From Flavobacterium saccharophilum (GTDB lineage Bacteria; Bacteroidota; Bacteroidia; Flavobacteriales; Flavobacteriaceae), in NCBI RefSeq assembly GCF_900142735.1, contig NZ_FRBY01000003.1, positions 62,001 to 126,000 of the forward strand: a stretch of DNA of 64,000 nt, in the 5' to 3' direction. The notes below the pieces were generated by a model. That model made no database searches, was not told the origin of the DNA, and worked only from the letters and a program-made list of their open reading frames with translations. The position numbers were made by a program, and so were the translations under genes. Within the stretch, counting starts at the first letter, position 1; each line of letters starts with the position of its first letter. Below are positions 10,716 through 19,688 of this stretch, one piece after another.

Positions 10716-11429
10716 ATGCAATTATTTTACAATCCTGATATAGACGAAACGACCGAAACTTTTTCTTTTGACAAAGAAGAAAGCCGACATATCATCAAAG
10801 TTTTACGAAAAAAAGATTCGGATATTCTACATGTCACAAACGGTTTAGGTTTATTGTTTGAAACAGAAATTACATTGGCTTCTGATAATAAATGTATAGT
10901 TGAAGTGCTGTCGATAAAAAAGTCTCCGGAACCAAAAATCCGTTTGCATTTAGCCGTGGCTCCAACCAAAATGAATGATCGTTTTGAATGGTTTCTGGAA
11001 AAAGCCACCGAAATTGGAATTCAGGAAATCACTCCTGTTTTTTGTGATCGATCAGAAAGGAAAGTGGTTAATTTAGAGCGTTTTGAAAAGATAATTCTAT
11101 CGGCAATGAAACAATCTAATGAAACTTATCTGCCTAAATTGAATGAAGCAATTTCGTTTAAGGAATTCATCAAACAAAAGAATGAAGGCTTACAATTAAT
11201 CGCGCATTGTGAGGAAGCAGATAAGAAATCGTTGAAAGAAGTTTTGAAACCCAATGAAAATATCACGATTTTAATTGGCCCTGAAGGTGATTTTTCAGAT
11301 AAGGAAATTGCATTGGCTTTAGAAAATAATTTCCAGCCGGTTATGCTGGGAAATACCCGCTTACGTACTGAAACTGCTGCGGTTGTGGCTTGCCATAGTG
11401 TTGTTTTTTTTAATGAGATTATTAATTAA
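10716..11429 (+). CDS. rsmE: 16S rRNA (uracil(1498)-N3)-methyltransferase
   Basis: RsmE is a SPOUT methyltransferase that makes m3U1498 in 16S rRNA using SAM. At 237 residues it has the usual length. The N-terminal PUA-like part includes EESRHIIKVLRKKDSD, then KMNDRFEWFLEKATEIGIQE, and the C-terminal trefoil knot shows LIGPEGDFSDKE and LGNTRLRTETAAVVA, the family signatures for SAM binding. The ATG lies 2 bp beyond tsaD, so translation is probably coupled. Confidence 0.96.
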   Translation: MQLFYNPDIDETTETFSFDKEESRHIIKVLRKKDSDILHVTNGLGLLFETEITLASDNKCIVEVLSIKKSPEPKIRLHLAVAPTKMNDRFEWFLEKATEIGIQEITPVFCDRSERKVVNLERFEKIILSAMKQSNETYLPKLNEAISFKEFIKQKNEGLQLIAHCEEADKKSLKEVLKPNENITILIGPEGDFSDKEIALALENNFQPVMLGNTRLRTETAAVVACHSVVFFNEIIN

Positions 11430-11494
11430 ATCGTGATCTTGTCACAAAAAGCGGCATATGTAAAAAGCAAATTACCCAGATAATTTATAATTAT

Positions 11495-12133
11495 ATGAAA
11501 AAAATCTTTTACTTATTATTACTTTTTTCTATTTCTTCCTTTTCACAAGAAATCGCTTTATTAAAGTATAGCGGTGGTGGCGATTGGTATGCAAATCCGA
11601 CTTCATTACCAAACCTTATCCGTTTTTGTAATTCGAATATTAATACCAGAATAAAAGCAAAACCATCAACGGTTGAGCCAAGTAATCCGGATTTACTCTC
11701 TTATCCTTTTGTACATATGACCGGACACGGGAATGTTGTTTTTAGCGATGCTGATGCGACAAATCTTAGAAATTACCTGACTGCCGGAGGATTTCTTCAT
11801 ATTGATGACAATTACGGAATGGATCAATACATTCGAAAAGAAATCAAAAAAATATTCCCAAATAACAGTTTAGTGGAAATTCCGGCAAATCATCCTATTT
11901 TTCAGAAACCTTTTCCATTTCCAAACGGATTACCAAAAATTCACGAACATGACGGAACACGTCCTCAGGCATTTGGAATTTTCGTTGAAAACAAACTGGT
12001 TTTACTCTATACATACGAATGCGATTTAGGGGACGGCTGGGAAGATCCTGAAGTACATAATGACCCTGCTACTGTTCGTGATAAAGCCTTAAAAATGGGC
12101 GCGAATATCATCAACTATATTTTTACTAATTAA
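11495..12133 (+). CDS. DUF4159 domain-containing secreted protein
   Basis: The 212-residue protein has a clear signal peptide (MKKIFYLLLLFSISSFS, cleavage near residue 18) followed by a DUF4159-type domain: ALLKYSGGGDWYANPTSLPN, a MTGHGNV strand, and a GGFLHIDDNYGMDQYIRKEI helix start. Such domains resemble a class-I glutamine-amidotransferase-like Rossmann fold and occur in Bacteroidota next to housekeeping genes, but no enzymatic role is established that I know of. It follows rsmE by 65 bp and precedes the SpoU methyltransferase by 10 bp, so the four genes from tsaD could be one operon. Confidence 0.85.
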   Translation: MKKIFYLLLLFSISSFSQEIALLKYSGGGDWYANPTSLPNLIRFCNSNINTRIKAKPSTVEPSNPDLLSYPFVHMTGHGNVVFSDADATNLRNYLTAGGFLHIDDNYGMDQYIRKEIKKIFPNNSLVEIPANHPIFQKPFPFPNGLPKIHEHDGTRPQAFGIFVENKLVLLYTYECDLGDGWEDPEVHNDPATVRDKALKMGANIINYIFTN

Positions 12134-12143
12134 TTCTAAGAAA

Positions 12144-12638
12144 GTGCAGCTTACTCACGAAGAAAATCAATTTGAGAGAAAAACATTTCCGATAACACTG
12201 ATTTGTGATAACATTTACTTTCAGCAAAACATTGGTTCCTTATTTAGGATAAGTGAGGCTTTTGGTGTCGAGAATATTATTTTTTTAGGAAAAGACATTC
12301 CGTTAACGCCACGAAAAATCAATAAAACATCAAGAAGCACTCATCTTCATGTTCTACACACTATAATCGAAGAAACATCTGCTTTAGTTACCTATTTACT
12401 ACAAAATAACTTCGAAATTATTGCGTTAGAAATAGCAAGTAACAGCAAACCCTTAAAGGAAGTCAATATTCCTGAAAATCAAAAAATTGCACTTATTATA
12501 GGAAGCGAAATTGATGGAATTTCAGATGATCTTCTAAAAATCGCAAACCAAATTGTACATATAAATATGTTTGGTAAGAACAGCAGTATGAACGTAGTAC
12601 AGGCGACTAGTATCGCTTTGTACGAATTAACCTCTTAA
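12144..12638 (+). CDS. TrmH/SpoU family RNA methyltransferase
   Basis: The 164-residue protein is a minimal SPOUT 2'-O-methyltransferase domain without the N-terminal substrate-binding domain of TrmH or RlmB. Motif 1 is ITLICDNIYFQQNIGSLFR (the N-x4-R pattern), motif 2 IALIIGSEIDGISDDLL, and motif 3 IHINMFGKNSSMNVVQATSI, which closes the knot and binds SAM. The target RNA is not known from sequence. Translation seems to start at GTG (12144), 10 bp after the DUF4159 stop; the next in-frame ATG lies beyond motif 2. Confidence 0.9.
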   Translation: MQLTHEENQFERKTFPITLICDNIYFQQNIGSLFRISEAFGVENIIFLGKDIPLTPRKINKTSRSTHLHVLHTIIEETSALVTYLLQNNFEIIALEIASNSKPLKEVNIPENQKIALIIGSEIDGISDDLLKIANQIVHINMFGKNSSMNVVQATSIALYELTS

Positions 12639-12797
12639 TTAACACTCGTTAATTTTTGTAGGAATCAAGCTGTACGGGGGGTTCTTAAAATTCTCACAAA
12701 AAATTTGTTATTAAAATTTGGTTAAATATCTATTTTGTTATAAAATTGCTAAATCATTAACCAAATGTATTTTTTTATAACAAAAAACCAAACTATT

Positions 12798-13748
12798 ATG
12801 AAAAGAGTTTTTATTACCGCATTTACAGCTTTAGTGCTGTTTTCTTGTCAAAATGAACAAACAGAATCGTCTGATTCAACTTCAGCCGCTATCGCGCATC
12901 GTGGCTGTGCTACCCAGGAAGTTTTAGAAGCACAGTTAAAAGAAGACCCAACATTGGCTATTAGAATGAATGAAATCGAAGCTTTTACAAGCAATAGATT
13001 ATTAACAAACCGTTTAGTAAATGGAAAAGTTGAAATACCAGTTGTAGTAAATGTATTGTACAAAACTGCTGCTGAAAATATTTCAGATGCTCAGATTCAA
13101 TCGCAAATTGATGTTTTAAATGCTGACTTTAATGCGTTAAACTCAGATTACAATGATGTACCAGCTTTATTTTCAGGTGTTAAAGCAAACGTTGGTATTA
13201 CTTTTGTTCTGGAGAAAATCAACAGAAAATCAACTACAAAAACTTCATGGGGTACAAGAGATGCTATGAAGAAAACCAAACAAGGTGGTTTAGATCCTAC
13301 ATCTCCAACTACAAAACTTAACTTATGGGCTTGTACTATTGGTGGTGGTATTTTAGGATATGCACAATTTCCTGGTGGATCATCTGCAACCGATGGAGTT
13401 GTAATTGACTCTAAATACTTTGGTGTTTCAGGATCTGCAAATTATCCTTATAACTTAGGAAGAACAGGAACTCACGAAGTTGGTCACTGGATGAATTTAC
13501 GTCATATTTGGGGAGATGCAAGCTGTGGAAGCGATTTAGTATCTGATACTCCTACACATAATACTGCAAACTATGGTGTACCAGCTTACCCACACTACAG
13601 TACTTGTACAGGAACACCTGTAGAAATGACCATGAACTATATGGACTATACAGATGACAGAGGAATGTACATGTTCTCACTAGGTCAAAAAAGCAGAATG
13701 GCAGCTATATTTACTTCTGGAGGTCCAAGAGCAGGATTTGGAATCTAA
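12798..13748 (+). CDS. M43-type (cytophagalysin-like) zinc metalloprotease lipoprotein
   Basis: The 316-residue protein has a lipoprotein signal (MKRVFITAFTALVLFSCQNE, lipobox LFSC) and a metzincin zinc site. HEVGHWMNLRHIWGD near residues 225-239 fits HExxHxxNLxHxxG/D, and MNYMDYTDD downstream supplies the Met-turn. The cysteine pairs and the PVVVNVLYKTAAENISDAQI opening match the pappalysin/cytophagalysin family. It is likely exported and anchored in the outer membrane as an extracytoplasmic protease. I start at the ATG at 12798 because it opens the signal peptide; the earlier ATG at 12765 adds an 11-residue non-signal leader. A strong terminator follows. Confidence 0.92.
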   Translation: MKRVFITAFTALVLFSCQNEQTESSDSTSAAIAHRGCATQEVLEAQLKEDPTLAIRMNEIEAFTSNRLLTNRLVNGKVEIPVVVNVLYKTAAENISDAQIQSQIDVLNADFNALNSDYNDVPALFSGVKANVGITFVLEKINRKSTTKTSWGTRDAMKKTKQGGLDPTSPTTKLNLWACTIGGGILGYAQFPGGSSATDGVVIDSKYFGVSGSANYPYNLGRTGTHEVGHWMNLRHIWGDASCGSDLVSDTPTHNTANYGVPAYPHYSTCTGTPVEMTMNYMDYTDDRGMYMFSLGQKSRMAAIFTSGGPRAGFGI

Positions 13749-13778
13749 AGAAAAAACATACCAAACATACCAAACAAG

Positions 13779-13808
13779 AAAGCGAGATCTCACCATCTCG
13801 CTTTTTTT
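13779..13808 (+). terminator. Terminator of the metalloprotease gene
   Basis: A perfect 10-bp stem (AAAGCGAGAT with ATCTCGCTTT) has a 6-nt loop and an 8-T tract, 31 bp after the stop codon. Confidence 0.92.
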
Positions 13809-13860
13809 ATTCGTAAAAAATTTAAAAGCTTTTCCTATATTTATAGTCTAAAAATTAATC

Positions 13861-14952
13861 ATGGTAACATCAAAAATCATTTCGAACGGAATTTTAAGAG
13901 CTCTAACTACAATCCTGATCGTGGCAGCTATTTTATATTTTTTATATGAAATACAAACTGTGATTGTCTATTTATGCATTTCATTAATACTATGTCTGAT
14001 CGCAAATCCTTTGGTTCAATTTTTAAAAAACAAATTAAAGTTTAGCAATTCATTAGCCGCAACCACAACTATTATATTTTTTATTTTACTAATGGTTGGT
14101 TTCATTTTGCTGTTTGTCCCGTTAATTATTTCTCAGGCAAACAACTTGTCTCTTTTAGACACTAATCATCTTCAACAGCAATTCTTTGAAACAGAACGCA
14201 GTATTGAAAGCTACTTCAATATTCAGCATGTTGATCTGAATAAAGTTTTGAAAGAATCAAAAATTACAACTGCTTTTAGTTTTGGCTATTTTACAAGTTT
14301 TATAAATTCAATAATGGGTTTTATGGCTGATATGGGAATGGGACTTGTTTCTGTTTTTTTTATCACTTTCTTTTTCATCAAAGACCAGGAGAATTTTAAA
14401 GCAGGTGCCAAAAGGATTCTTCCCGATTCTAACGAAGATAAAATCTTAAATTCTATTACCAAAATAAACCATTTACTCACCCGCTATTTCATTGGATTAC
14501 TGCTGCAATTAACCGTCGTTTTTATTTTATACTTAATCGTTTTAATGATTTTCGGAAATAAAAATGCGTTGGTAATTGCTTTTTTATGTGCCATTTTAAA
14601 TATTATTCCCTACATCGGGCCAATTATAGGAACTATACTAGCAGCCATATTAACTATGATTAGCTTAATTGGAAATGATTTTCAATCAGAAATTTTACCA
14701 ACAACCATTTACGTAGTAATTGGCTTTTTACTGGTGCAGGCTATTGATAACAATATCAGCCAGCCCATAATTTCGTCAAAAAGTGTAAATTCGCATCCGT
14801 TAGAAATATTTCTGATTACTTTAATCAGTGGAATTACTTTTGGAATTATCGGAATGGTGATTGCAATTCCGGTATTTACCATGTTAAAAGTAATTTTAAA
14901 AGAATTTTTTCCTGACAATAAAATTGTTTCCGTATTAACTGAAAAAATCTAA
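13861..14952 (+). CDS. AI-2E family transporter (PerM/TqsA type)
   Basis: The 363-residue integral membrane protein has about eight hydrophobic segments: two pairs near the N-terminus (residues ~15-50 and ~60-90), a soluble middle part (SLLDTNHLQQQFFETERSIE), and a C-terminal half with the family's IIPYIGPIIGTILAAI and VQAIDNNISQPIISSKSV stretches. The family includes TqsA and many efflux permeases, so the substrate is open; autoinducer-2 export is only the family name. The next gene starts 2 bp after the stop, suggesting translational coupling. Confidence 0.92.
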   Translation: MVTSKIISNGILRALTTILIVAAILYFLYEIQTVIVYLCISLILCLIANPLVQFLKNKLKFSNSLAATTTIIFFILLMVGFILLFVPLIISQANNLSLLDTNHLQQQFFETERSIESYFNIQHVDLNKVLKESKITTAFSFGYFTSFINSIMGFMADMGMGLVSVFFITFFFIKDQENFKAGAKRILPDSNEDKILNSITKINHLLTRYFIGLLLQLTVVFILYLIVLMIFGNKNALVIAFLCAILNIIPYIGPIIGTILAAILTMISLIGNDFQSEILPTTIYVVIGFLLVQAIDNNISQPIISSKSVNSHPLEIFLITLISGITFGIIGMVIAIPVFTMLKVILKEFFPDNKIVSVLTEKI

Positions 14953-14954
14953 CA

Positions 14955-16136
14955 TTGAATTTGTCTCTTTTAAGTAAAAACATTCAGGAATTTATAGCTA
15001 AAAATACTGGTGCATCCCTTACAAAGCTTGCACTTCAGAAAAATCCTTTTCCAGAAGTCGACTGGATTTTGATTCTGAACCAAATAGAAGCAAAAACAAA
15101 AGCAAAAGACAAATTACCAACCTGGTTTGCAACCGAAAACATCATTTACCCAAGTAAAATATCAGTCGAACAAACCTCATCTGAAAAAACAGCTGCTTAT
15201 AAGGCTTCTTTGATTTCAGGGAAAAGTTTAATTGATCTTACAGGAGGTTTTGGCGTTGATGATTATTATTTTTCGAAAAGATTTGAAAAAGTTACCCATT
15301 GCGAAATAAACAAAGACTTATCTGAAATTGTTAAACATAACTTCGAACAATTACAAATAACAAATTGTTATTTTTTTGCTGATGATTCAACGAATGTCTT
15401 AAATGAAATGAATCAAAAATGGGATTGGATTTACATTGATCCATCCAGAAGAAATGACGCAAAAGGCAAAGTTTTTATGCTGAAAGACTGCTTGCCAAAT
15501 GTTCCTGAATTTTTGGATTTCTATTTTGAAAAAACGAACTCTATTTTAATTAAGACTGCTCCATTGTTAGATCTATCAGCCGGTTTATCAGAATTAAAAT
15601 TCGTTAAAAATATTCATATTATTGCTTTGGAAAATGAGGTTAAAGAATTGCTCTTTGAAATTCACAATCATTACTCAGGTGAAATCACAATTAAAACGGC
15701 TAATATCTTAAAAGATAAAATTGAATCATTTGAATTTGTTTTAGGCAATGAATCGGATTTCCCGACCTATAATTTACCTCAAAAATACCTGTACGAACCC
15801 AATTCGTCCATAATGAAATCCGGCGGCTTTGATGAAGTGAGTTCTATTTTTAAAATAAATAAACTTCACAAACATTCTCATTTATATACTTCTGAAGAGC
15901 TAATTGCATTTCCGGGAAGAACTTTTGAAATAGAAAAAGTGATTTCCTACAACAAAAATGACATGAAAACCGAGCTTTTAAATCAGCAAGCCAATATCAC
16001 AACCCGCAATTTTCCGGACACAGTAGAAAACATTCGGAAAAAATGGAAAATAAAAAATGGAGGGGATTTATATTGTTTTTTTACAACAGATAAAAATGAT
16101 AACAAAATAGTTTTAATTTGCAGAAAAATAACTTAA
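14955..16136 (+). CDS. Class I SAM-dependent methyltransferase with THUMP-like C-terminal domain
   Basis: The 393-residue protein contains a Rossmann methyltransferase core. LIDLTGGFGVDDYYFSKRF near residues 94-112 is the SAM-binding motif I, and DWIYIDPSRRNDAKGK near 158 is a DPxRR catalytic/recognition loop. The C-terminal part (FPGRTFEIEKVISY and onward) resembles the THUMP-like domain of a Bacteroidota family with unknown, probably RNA, substrate. It begins with TTG 2 bp after the permease stop; no ATG lies near the N-terminus, and the first residues (NLSLLSKNIQEFI) fit the family start. Confidence 0.85.
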   Translation: MNLSLLSKNIQEFIAKNTGASLTKLALQKNPFPEVDWILILNQIEAKTKAKDKLPTWFATENIIYPSKISVEQTSSEKTAAYKASLISGKSLIDLTGGFGVDDYYFSKRFEKVTHCEINKDLSEIVKHNFEQLQITNCYFFADDSTNVLNEMNQKWDWIYIDPSRRNDAKGKVFMLKDCLPNVPEFLDFYFEKTNSILIKTAPLLDLSAGLSELKFVKNIHIIALENEVKELLFEIHNHYSGEITIKTANILKDKIESFEFVLGNESDFPTYNLPQKYLYEPNSSIMKSGGFDEVSSIFKINKLHKHSHLYTSEELIAFPGRTFEIEKVISYNKNDMKTELLNQQANITTRNFPDTVENIRKKWKIKNGGDLYCFFTTDKNDNKIVLICRKIT

Positions 16137-16138
16137 AA

Positions 16139-16705
16139 ATGAAACAACTAATTACACTAACTTTTTTTCTATTAACCTTTACCGCATTTGCTCAAAAACC
16201 TTGTGAATATAGTGCCAATGTTACTGATTCGATTGGTACCTATAAAATTACAAATGAATGCCTAATCAGTGAGAAGAACTTTGGAAACACGTTTAATTAC
16301 GTATTCTTTGCATTAGCACAAACAGATGGTTTACCAACCCTAAATTTACAATTAATTCAAAAAAGTAAGGACTTTATAAAAGCCAATTGCTTTGATAAAA
16401 ATTCAAGAGTATTTTTACAATTACAAAATGGCAAAGTTGTGACTTTAATGCATGTTGATCAGGAAAACTGCGGCACTTTAATTCGTGATGACAAAGGTTA
16501 TGATAACCGTGTAAACACAGGGATCTTTATGTTCCTAAAAGATAATTTTGAGGAACTAAAAAAATCTCCAATCAACATAATGCGTATTAAATATTTAACC
16601 TCCACCGAAGATTATATTGTAAAAAATGAATTGAAGTCTGAAATGAACGGAAAAGTATATAAACCCGATACTTATTTGATGGAAAACATCAGATGTGTGG
16701 AATAA
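16139..16705 (+). CDS. Secreted protein of unknown function
   Basis: The 188-residue product starts with a classical signal peptide (MKQLITLTFFLLTFTAFAQ, cleavage after AFA). The mature part has four cysteines (CEYSANV, NECLIS, NCFDKN, ENCGTL) plus one near the end (IRCVE), suggesting disulphides, and is mostly beta-rich. I do not recognise the family. I use the ATG at 16139 rather than the earlier in-frame codon at 16118, which overlaps the methyltransferase end and delays the signal peptide. Its stop codon touches the stop codon of the convergent peptidase gene with no bases between. Confidence 0.75.
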   Translation: MKQLITLTFFLLTFTAFAQKPCEYSANVTDSIGTYKITNECLISEKNFGNTFNYVFFALAQTDGLPTLNLQLIQKSKDFIKANCFDKNSRVFLQLQNGKVVTLMHVDQENCGTLIRDDKGYDNRVNTGIFMFLKDNFEELKKSPINIMRIKYLTSTEDYIVKNELKSEMNGKVYKPDTYLMENIRCVE

Positions 16706-17368
16706 CTATTCGCAATTCCATTTTTGATTAGAAACTTTATCTTTTAAACCTGTTTTTAAATTATAATGCCACCATTCCGAATCAAATGAATTGAAGCCAT
16801 TTTTAATCATTACTTTTTTCAGCAACTTTCTGTTGGATTTCACCTCATTTGAAAGTTTAGTATAATTATGACTAGCTTGTATACCAAAGAAATCAAAAGG
16901 AGTTCCCATATCAACTTCTTTACCATTTTTATCCACTAATGAAATATCAACGGCTCCTCCTCTATTATGGATGGAGCCTTTTTTTGGATCCGCCACATAC
17001 TCGGGATTTGAAACTATTTCCCACATCTTTTTCTGGATTGATAAGGGTCTGTAACAATCATATAATTTGATTTTATAGCCTTTTTTCTTAAAATCATTAT
17101 TAGCTGCAATTAACGCCTGAACTGTTTTATAACGTAAAAAACATTCAGCGCAATCATAGACTTTTGCTTTCAGAAAATTATCATCGGTTGCATATTTCAT
17201 GTCATAAATAAAATCCTGACTGAAGTCTTTTAGATTTACAAAAACGGTATCGGCAATCGCTTGTTTTGCTTCACTTGTATATACTTCATTCTGAGCATTG
17301 GCAACTAATCCTGAAAAAAGGGCAATTAAAAAAAATATAGAGTTAATGTATTTTGACATGACGGACAT
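16706..17368 (-). CDS. D-Ala-D-Ala dipeptidase, M15 family (VanX/DdpX type)
   Basis: Zinc D,D-dipeptidases of this family hydrolyse D-alanyl-D-alanine, for recycling of cell-wall fragments in most Gram-negatives. The 220-residue protein has a signal peptide (MSKYINSIFFLIALFSGLVANAQ) and so acts in the periplasm. The YDCYRPLSIQKKMW segment carries the family arginine. SIHNRGGAVDISL near residue 132 fits the zinc-binding SxHxxGxAxD, and EWWHYNL near 199 supplies the catalytic glutamate and third zinc histidine. Nothing around it suggests glycopeptide resistance genes. It converges with the upstream secreted-protein gene. Confidence 0.93.
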   Translation of the reverse strand: MSVMSKYINSIFFLIALFSGLVANAQNEVYTSEAKQAIADTVFVNLKDFSQDFIYDMKYATDDNFLKAKVYDCAECFLRYKTVQALIAANNDFKKKGYKIKLYDCYRPLSIQKKMWEIVSNPEYVADPKKGSIHNRGGAVDISLVDKNGKEVDMGTPFDFFGIQASHNYTKLSNEVKSNRKLLKKVMIKNGFNSFDSEWWHYNLKTGLKDKVSNQKWNCE

Positions 17369-17558
17369 TTTAGATTGAAAGATTTTCTGAAAAGTAAATA
17401 TAGGAATAAATAAGCCGATTTGAGACCTGCAAAAATCCTTTTAAAGAAGAAGACCTCCTGCTTTTTACACTTGTTCACTACAACCGTTTGATGTTTTTTC
17501 ATTAAATTAGCTAAGTAAGATTTTAAAAATCAATTATTTAATTTAAAAATCTATAACT

Positions 17559-18089
17559 ATGAACGAAGAGACACGAAAATATTTATTTATAGTTGCATTG
17601 AGTAGTTTAGCTTTGATTTCATGCAAAAAAGAAACAGTTAAAAGCGTTCCTGCGACAGATTCAACTTCAATAATAACACATTCCTTAAAATCGGATTCAG
17701 CAGTAATTAATCCATCAGATACTTTAAATAATTTAGTTGACAAAAGTGTCATTGGAACCCATTTATTAACAGAGAGTTCGCTTTCACCAAGGCTAAAAAG
17801 CCTTTTAGGAACTGATTATGATCAAATGGTTAAACACTGGAACACAGAGACTCCTTTCACAAAAGAAGGAGAAATTTTACATGCAAGCGGGTGTAAACAA
17901 CATGATTGTAATACTTACTCATATGATCTCTATATTGATACAAAAAACAATAAAATCAATGTCTATAAATTTAGCCAATCTAAACTTACTGTTTTTGCCG
18001 AGGATGATTACCGCATCGTATTAAAAGATTCCCTATTGCAGGACTTAAATACCAAAAAACTCAATGCTAATATTCCGAAAGAGAAATAG
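17559..18089 (+). CDS. Lipoprotein of unknown function
   Basis: The 176-residue product has a lipoprotein signal: a short basic N-terminus, a hydrophobic core and lipobox ISCKK (Cys near residue 22), followed by a Ser/Thr-rich linker with KSVPATDSTSIITHS. The mature part contains CKQHDCNTYSYDLYIDTKNN, which resembles small secreted proteins with a conserved CxxHxC patch, such as lysozyme-inhibitor-like folds. I do not recognise a named family. It is monocistronic and ends at a hairpin shared with the convergent gene. Confidence 0.7.
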   Translation: MNEETRKYLFIVALSSLALISCKKETVKSVPATDSTSIITHSLKSDSAVINPSDTLNNLVDKSVIGTHLLTESSLSPRLKSLLGTDYDQMVKHWNTETPFTKEGEILHASGCKQHDCNTYSYDLYIDTKNNKINVYKFSQSKLTVFAEDDYRIVLKDSLLQDLNTKKLNANIPKEK

Positions 18090-18112
18090 AACAGTTACCT
18101 TCAAAAAAAAAA

Positions 18113-18144
18113 AAAAACCACTCTATTTGAGTGGGTTTCTTTTT
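18113..18144. terminator. Bidirectional terminator between convergent genes
   Basis: A hairpin of AACCACTC with GAGTGGGTT (one bulged G) is flanked by A's on the left and T's on the right. It lies between the stops at 18089 and 18158 and belongs to the dispersed CCACTC hairpin set seen elsewhere in the window. Confidence 0.8.
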
Positions 18145-18157
18145 TGTACTATAAAAT

Positions 18158-18799
18158 TTATTTGCATTTATATTTTTCGAAGATTGCTTTTAATTGGTTC
18201 AAAACATCACCGTTTTTAAAGTTTTCTTTTTCAATTGCTTCAATTAGTTTAGGACAGCCTGCAAAAGCTTCTTTTGCCATTTTTCTAATTAATGAATCTG
18301 TTCCTATTGCAAAACCGTTTGAGGCTGTAGTAGCATTACCAAAAACAAGTTCTTCACTGTTCTTTTTACCAAAATAATACGCTGTATTGGCAAAAGTAAC
18401 TACAGTGCTGGTCCCGCCTGCGTTTGGTCGTCGGCCACCTTCAGCACCAATACCGCCAATTTTTACGTCTTTGTCATATATAATATAAAACCAAACCTTT
18501 TTTTTGGATCTCGAAAATTTCCCTGTCAAAAGATTCGCTGTAGTTGCATATAATCTTTCGGCAACATACTTTTTATCATCAGATTCAAATTCGATTTTTT
18601 TAATGTCAGCACTTGCAATTTTTTCTTTTTTAGCTTCTTCATCTGTTTTAAAAACGACTTTAGAATCATCGCTCTCTACCATTTCAGCAAGTCCTTTTTT
18701 TGTTGACCCGTCTTCCATATACAAAGTTGCTTTGCTAAATTTAGCATGTCCTGTAGTTGCAAATAAAAGTGCAATTACCAGTAAAATTATTTTTTTCAT
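18158..18799 (-). CDS. Secreted protein of unknown function
   Basis: The 213-residue product has a signal peptide (MKKIILLVIALLFATTGHA, cleavage near residue 19). The mature N-terminal half looks like a small beta domain reading SKATLYMEDGSTKKGLAEM and SKVVFKTDEEAKKEKIA. It then has a glycine-rich stretch (GGIGAEGGRRPNAGGTST) and a helical end with two cysteines (AGCPKLIEAIEKENF and KYKCK). Proteins of this type are common in Flavobacteria without assigned function. Single gene; it shares the terminator at 18113-18144. Confidence 0.7.
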   Translation of the reverse strand: MKKIILLVIALLFATTGHAKFSKATLYMEDGSTKKGLAEMVESDDSKVVFKTDEEAKKEKIASADIKKIEFESDDKKYVAERLYATTANLLTGKFSRSKKKVWFYIIYDKDVKIGGIGAEGGRRPNAGGTSTVVTFANTAYYFGKKNSEELVFGNATTASNGFAIGTDSLIRKMAKEAFAGCPKLIEAIEKENFKNGDVLNQLKAIFEKYKCK

Positions 18800-18919
18800 G
18801 TTTGATTATTTTAACAGTAAATATAGTATAAACTAATTTTATCAAACAAATAAAAACACAAGAAAAATCAAACAAAAATAATCAGTCTCTAATACTTTTT
18901 GATAACTGATATTTAAACA

Positions 18920-19117
18920 TTAATTATCTGTTAACTTCTTTTTCATTATAGAAAAAACTAGCACAAATAATACGCTGAAGATTGTCATATAAATTAACCA
19001 TCTATTCGTTTCTTCCGGAATATTATGACCACTACCATAAGTAATTAACCATAGAAAGCATATACACAGAAAGAAAACATAGGCTAATACCAATAAAGTA
19101 TAAATTATTATTTTCAT
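18920..19117 (-). CDS. Small two-helix membrane protein, possible displaced immunity protein
   Basis: The 65-residue product has two predicted membrane helices (IYTLLVLAYVFFLCICFLWL and WLIYMTIFSVLFVLVFSI), a short extracytoplasmic loop with GSGHNIPEETNR, and a basic end KKKLTDN. Its ATG overlaps the stop of a short upstream frame as TAATG, the same coupling seen between the broken toxin tip and its lipoprotein at 20121. Its position at the far end of the RHS locus makes a displaced immunity gene plausible, but this is inference. I recognise no family. Confidence 0.5.
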   Translation of the reverse strand: MKIIIYTLLVLAYVFFLCICFLWLITYGSGHNIPEETNRWLIYMTIFSVLFVLVFSIMKKKLTDN

Positions 19118-19289
19118 TAAAAATTTTCTTTAATTATATAATGCCCTTTATCTTTCATAGCCTCTAATGCGAAATACATTATCATAAAAAAGGTCTGTAA
19201 TAGTTCCCGCTCTGTGAAGTCTTCTTATTTTACACAGCGTTTCATGATAACACTTTGAAGAGCGGAGGGGAATATTAAGTTAAATCACT
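19118..19289 (-). other. Remnant resembling a toxin-tip tail
   Basis: This 172-bp stretch has two overlapping open minus-strand frames. One ends ...MKDKGHYIIKENF and stops in a TAATG junction with the downstream small gene. The other reads ...KIRRLHRAGTITDLFYDN and stops at a TAA near 19158. Neither has an obvious start. It may be the decayed end of another RHS tip; it has no hallmark motif. Confidence 0.3.
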
Positions 19290-19688
19290 TTAATAATTTT
19301 TGTTTAATTCAGTAATAAAAAGATTAGGATCTTTTGCATAATATTTTAAAAAAATTGAGTCTCCAACATTTTTGTTTTTTCTTTCAAACATACCATCGCT
19401 TCCAATATATGTTTTATCATTAATTTTAAATTTAACTCTAATAGTTTTGCCTTTATAAACAAACATTTTAGTTATAATTCCTTTCGTTACTTTATAATCT
19501 GATTTTACAAGATTATGTTCTTTTTCACGATCCTCAATACCATTTTTAATAAAAAAAACGAAAAAAAGAATAATTCCTGAAAACACTAAAAGCAATTTTA
19601 ATCTTCCAATATTAGTCCATTTAATCTCTTTTTTCTCTTTAATTGGACTAATACTTTTTTTATTGTTGTGTTGTATTCTCTTTTTCAT
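19290..19688 (-). CDS. Membrane-anchored small protein, putative immunity protein
   Basis: The 132-residue product has a basic N-terminus (MKKRIQHNNKKSISPIKEKK), one membrane helix near residues 31-48 (LLLVFSGIILFFVFFIK), and an extracytoplasmic beta domain with KGIITKMFVYKGKTIRVKF and GDSIFLKYYAKDPNLF. It lies in the minus-strand tail of the RHS locus directly behind another lipoprotein gene. Single-helix small proteins in this position are often immunity proteins, but I have no family match. AT-rich codon use is like that of the neighbouring cassettes. Confidence 0.55.
   Translation of the reverse strand: MKKRIQHNNKKSISPIKEKKEIKWTNIGRLKLLLVFSGIILFFVFFIKNGIEDREKEHNLVKSDYKVTKGIITKMFVYKGKTIRVKFKINDKTYIGSDGMFERKNKNVGDSIFLKYYAKDPNLFITELNKNY

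Noticed and set aside
16706..17368. Vancomycin resistance locus, suggested by a VanX-like gene
   Set aside because: No VanH, VanA or regulatory genes are nearby; periplasmic D-Ala-D-Ala dipeptidases are common in Bacteroidota cell-wall turnover.
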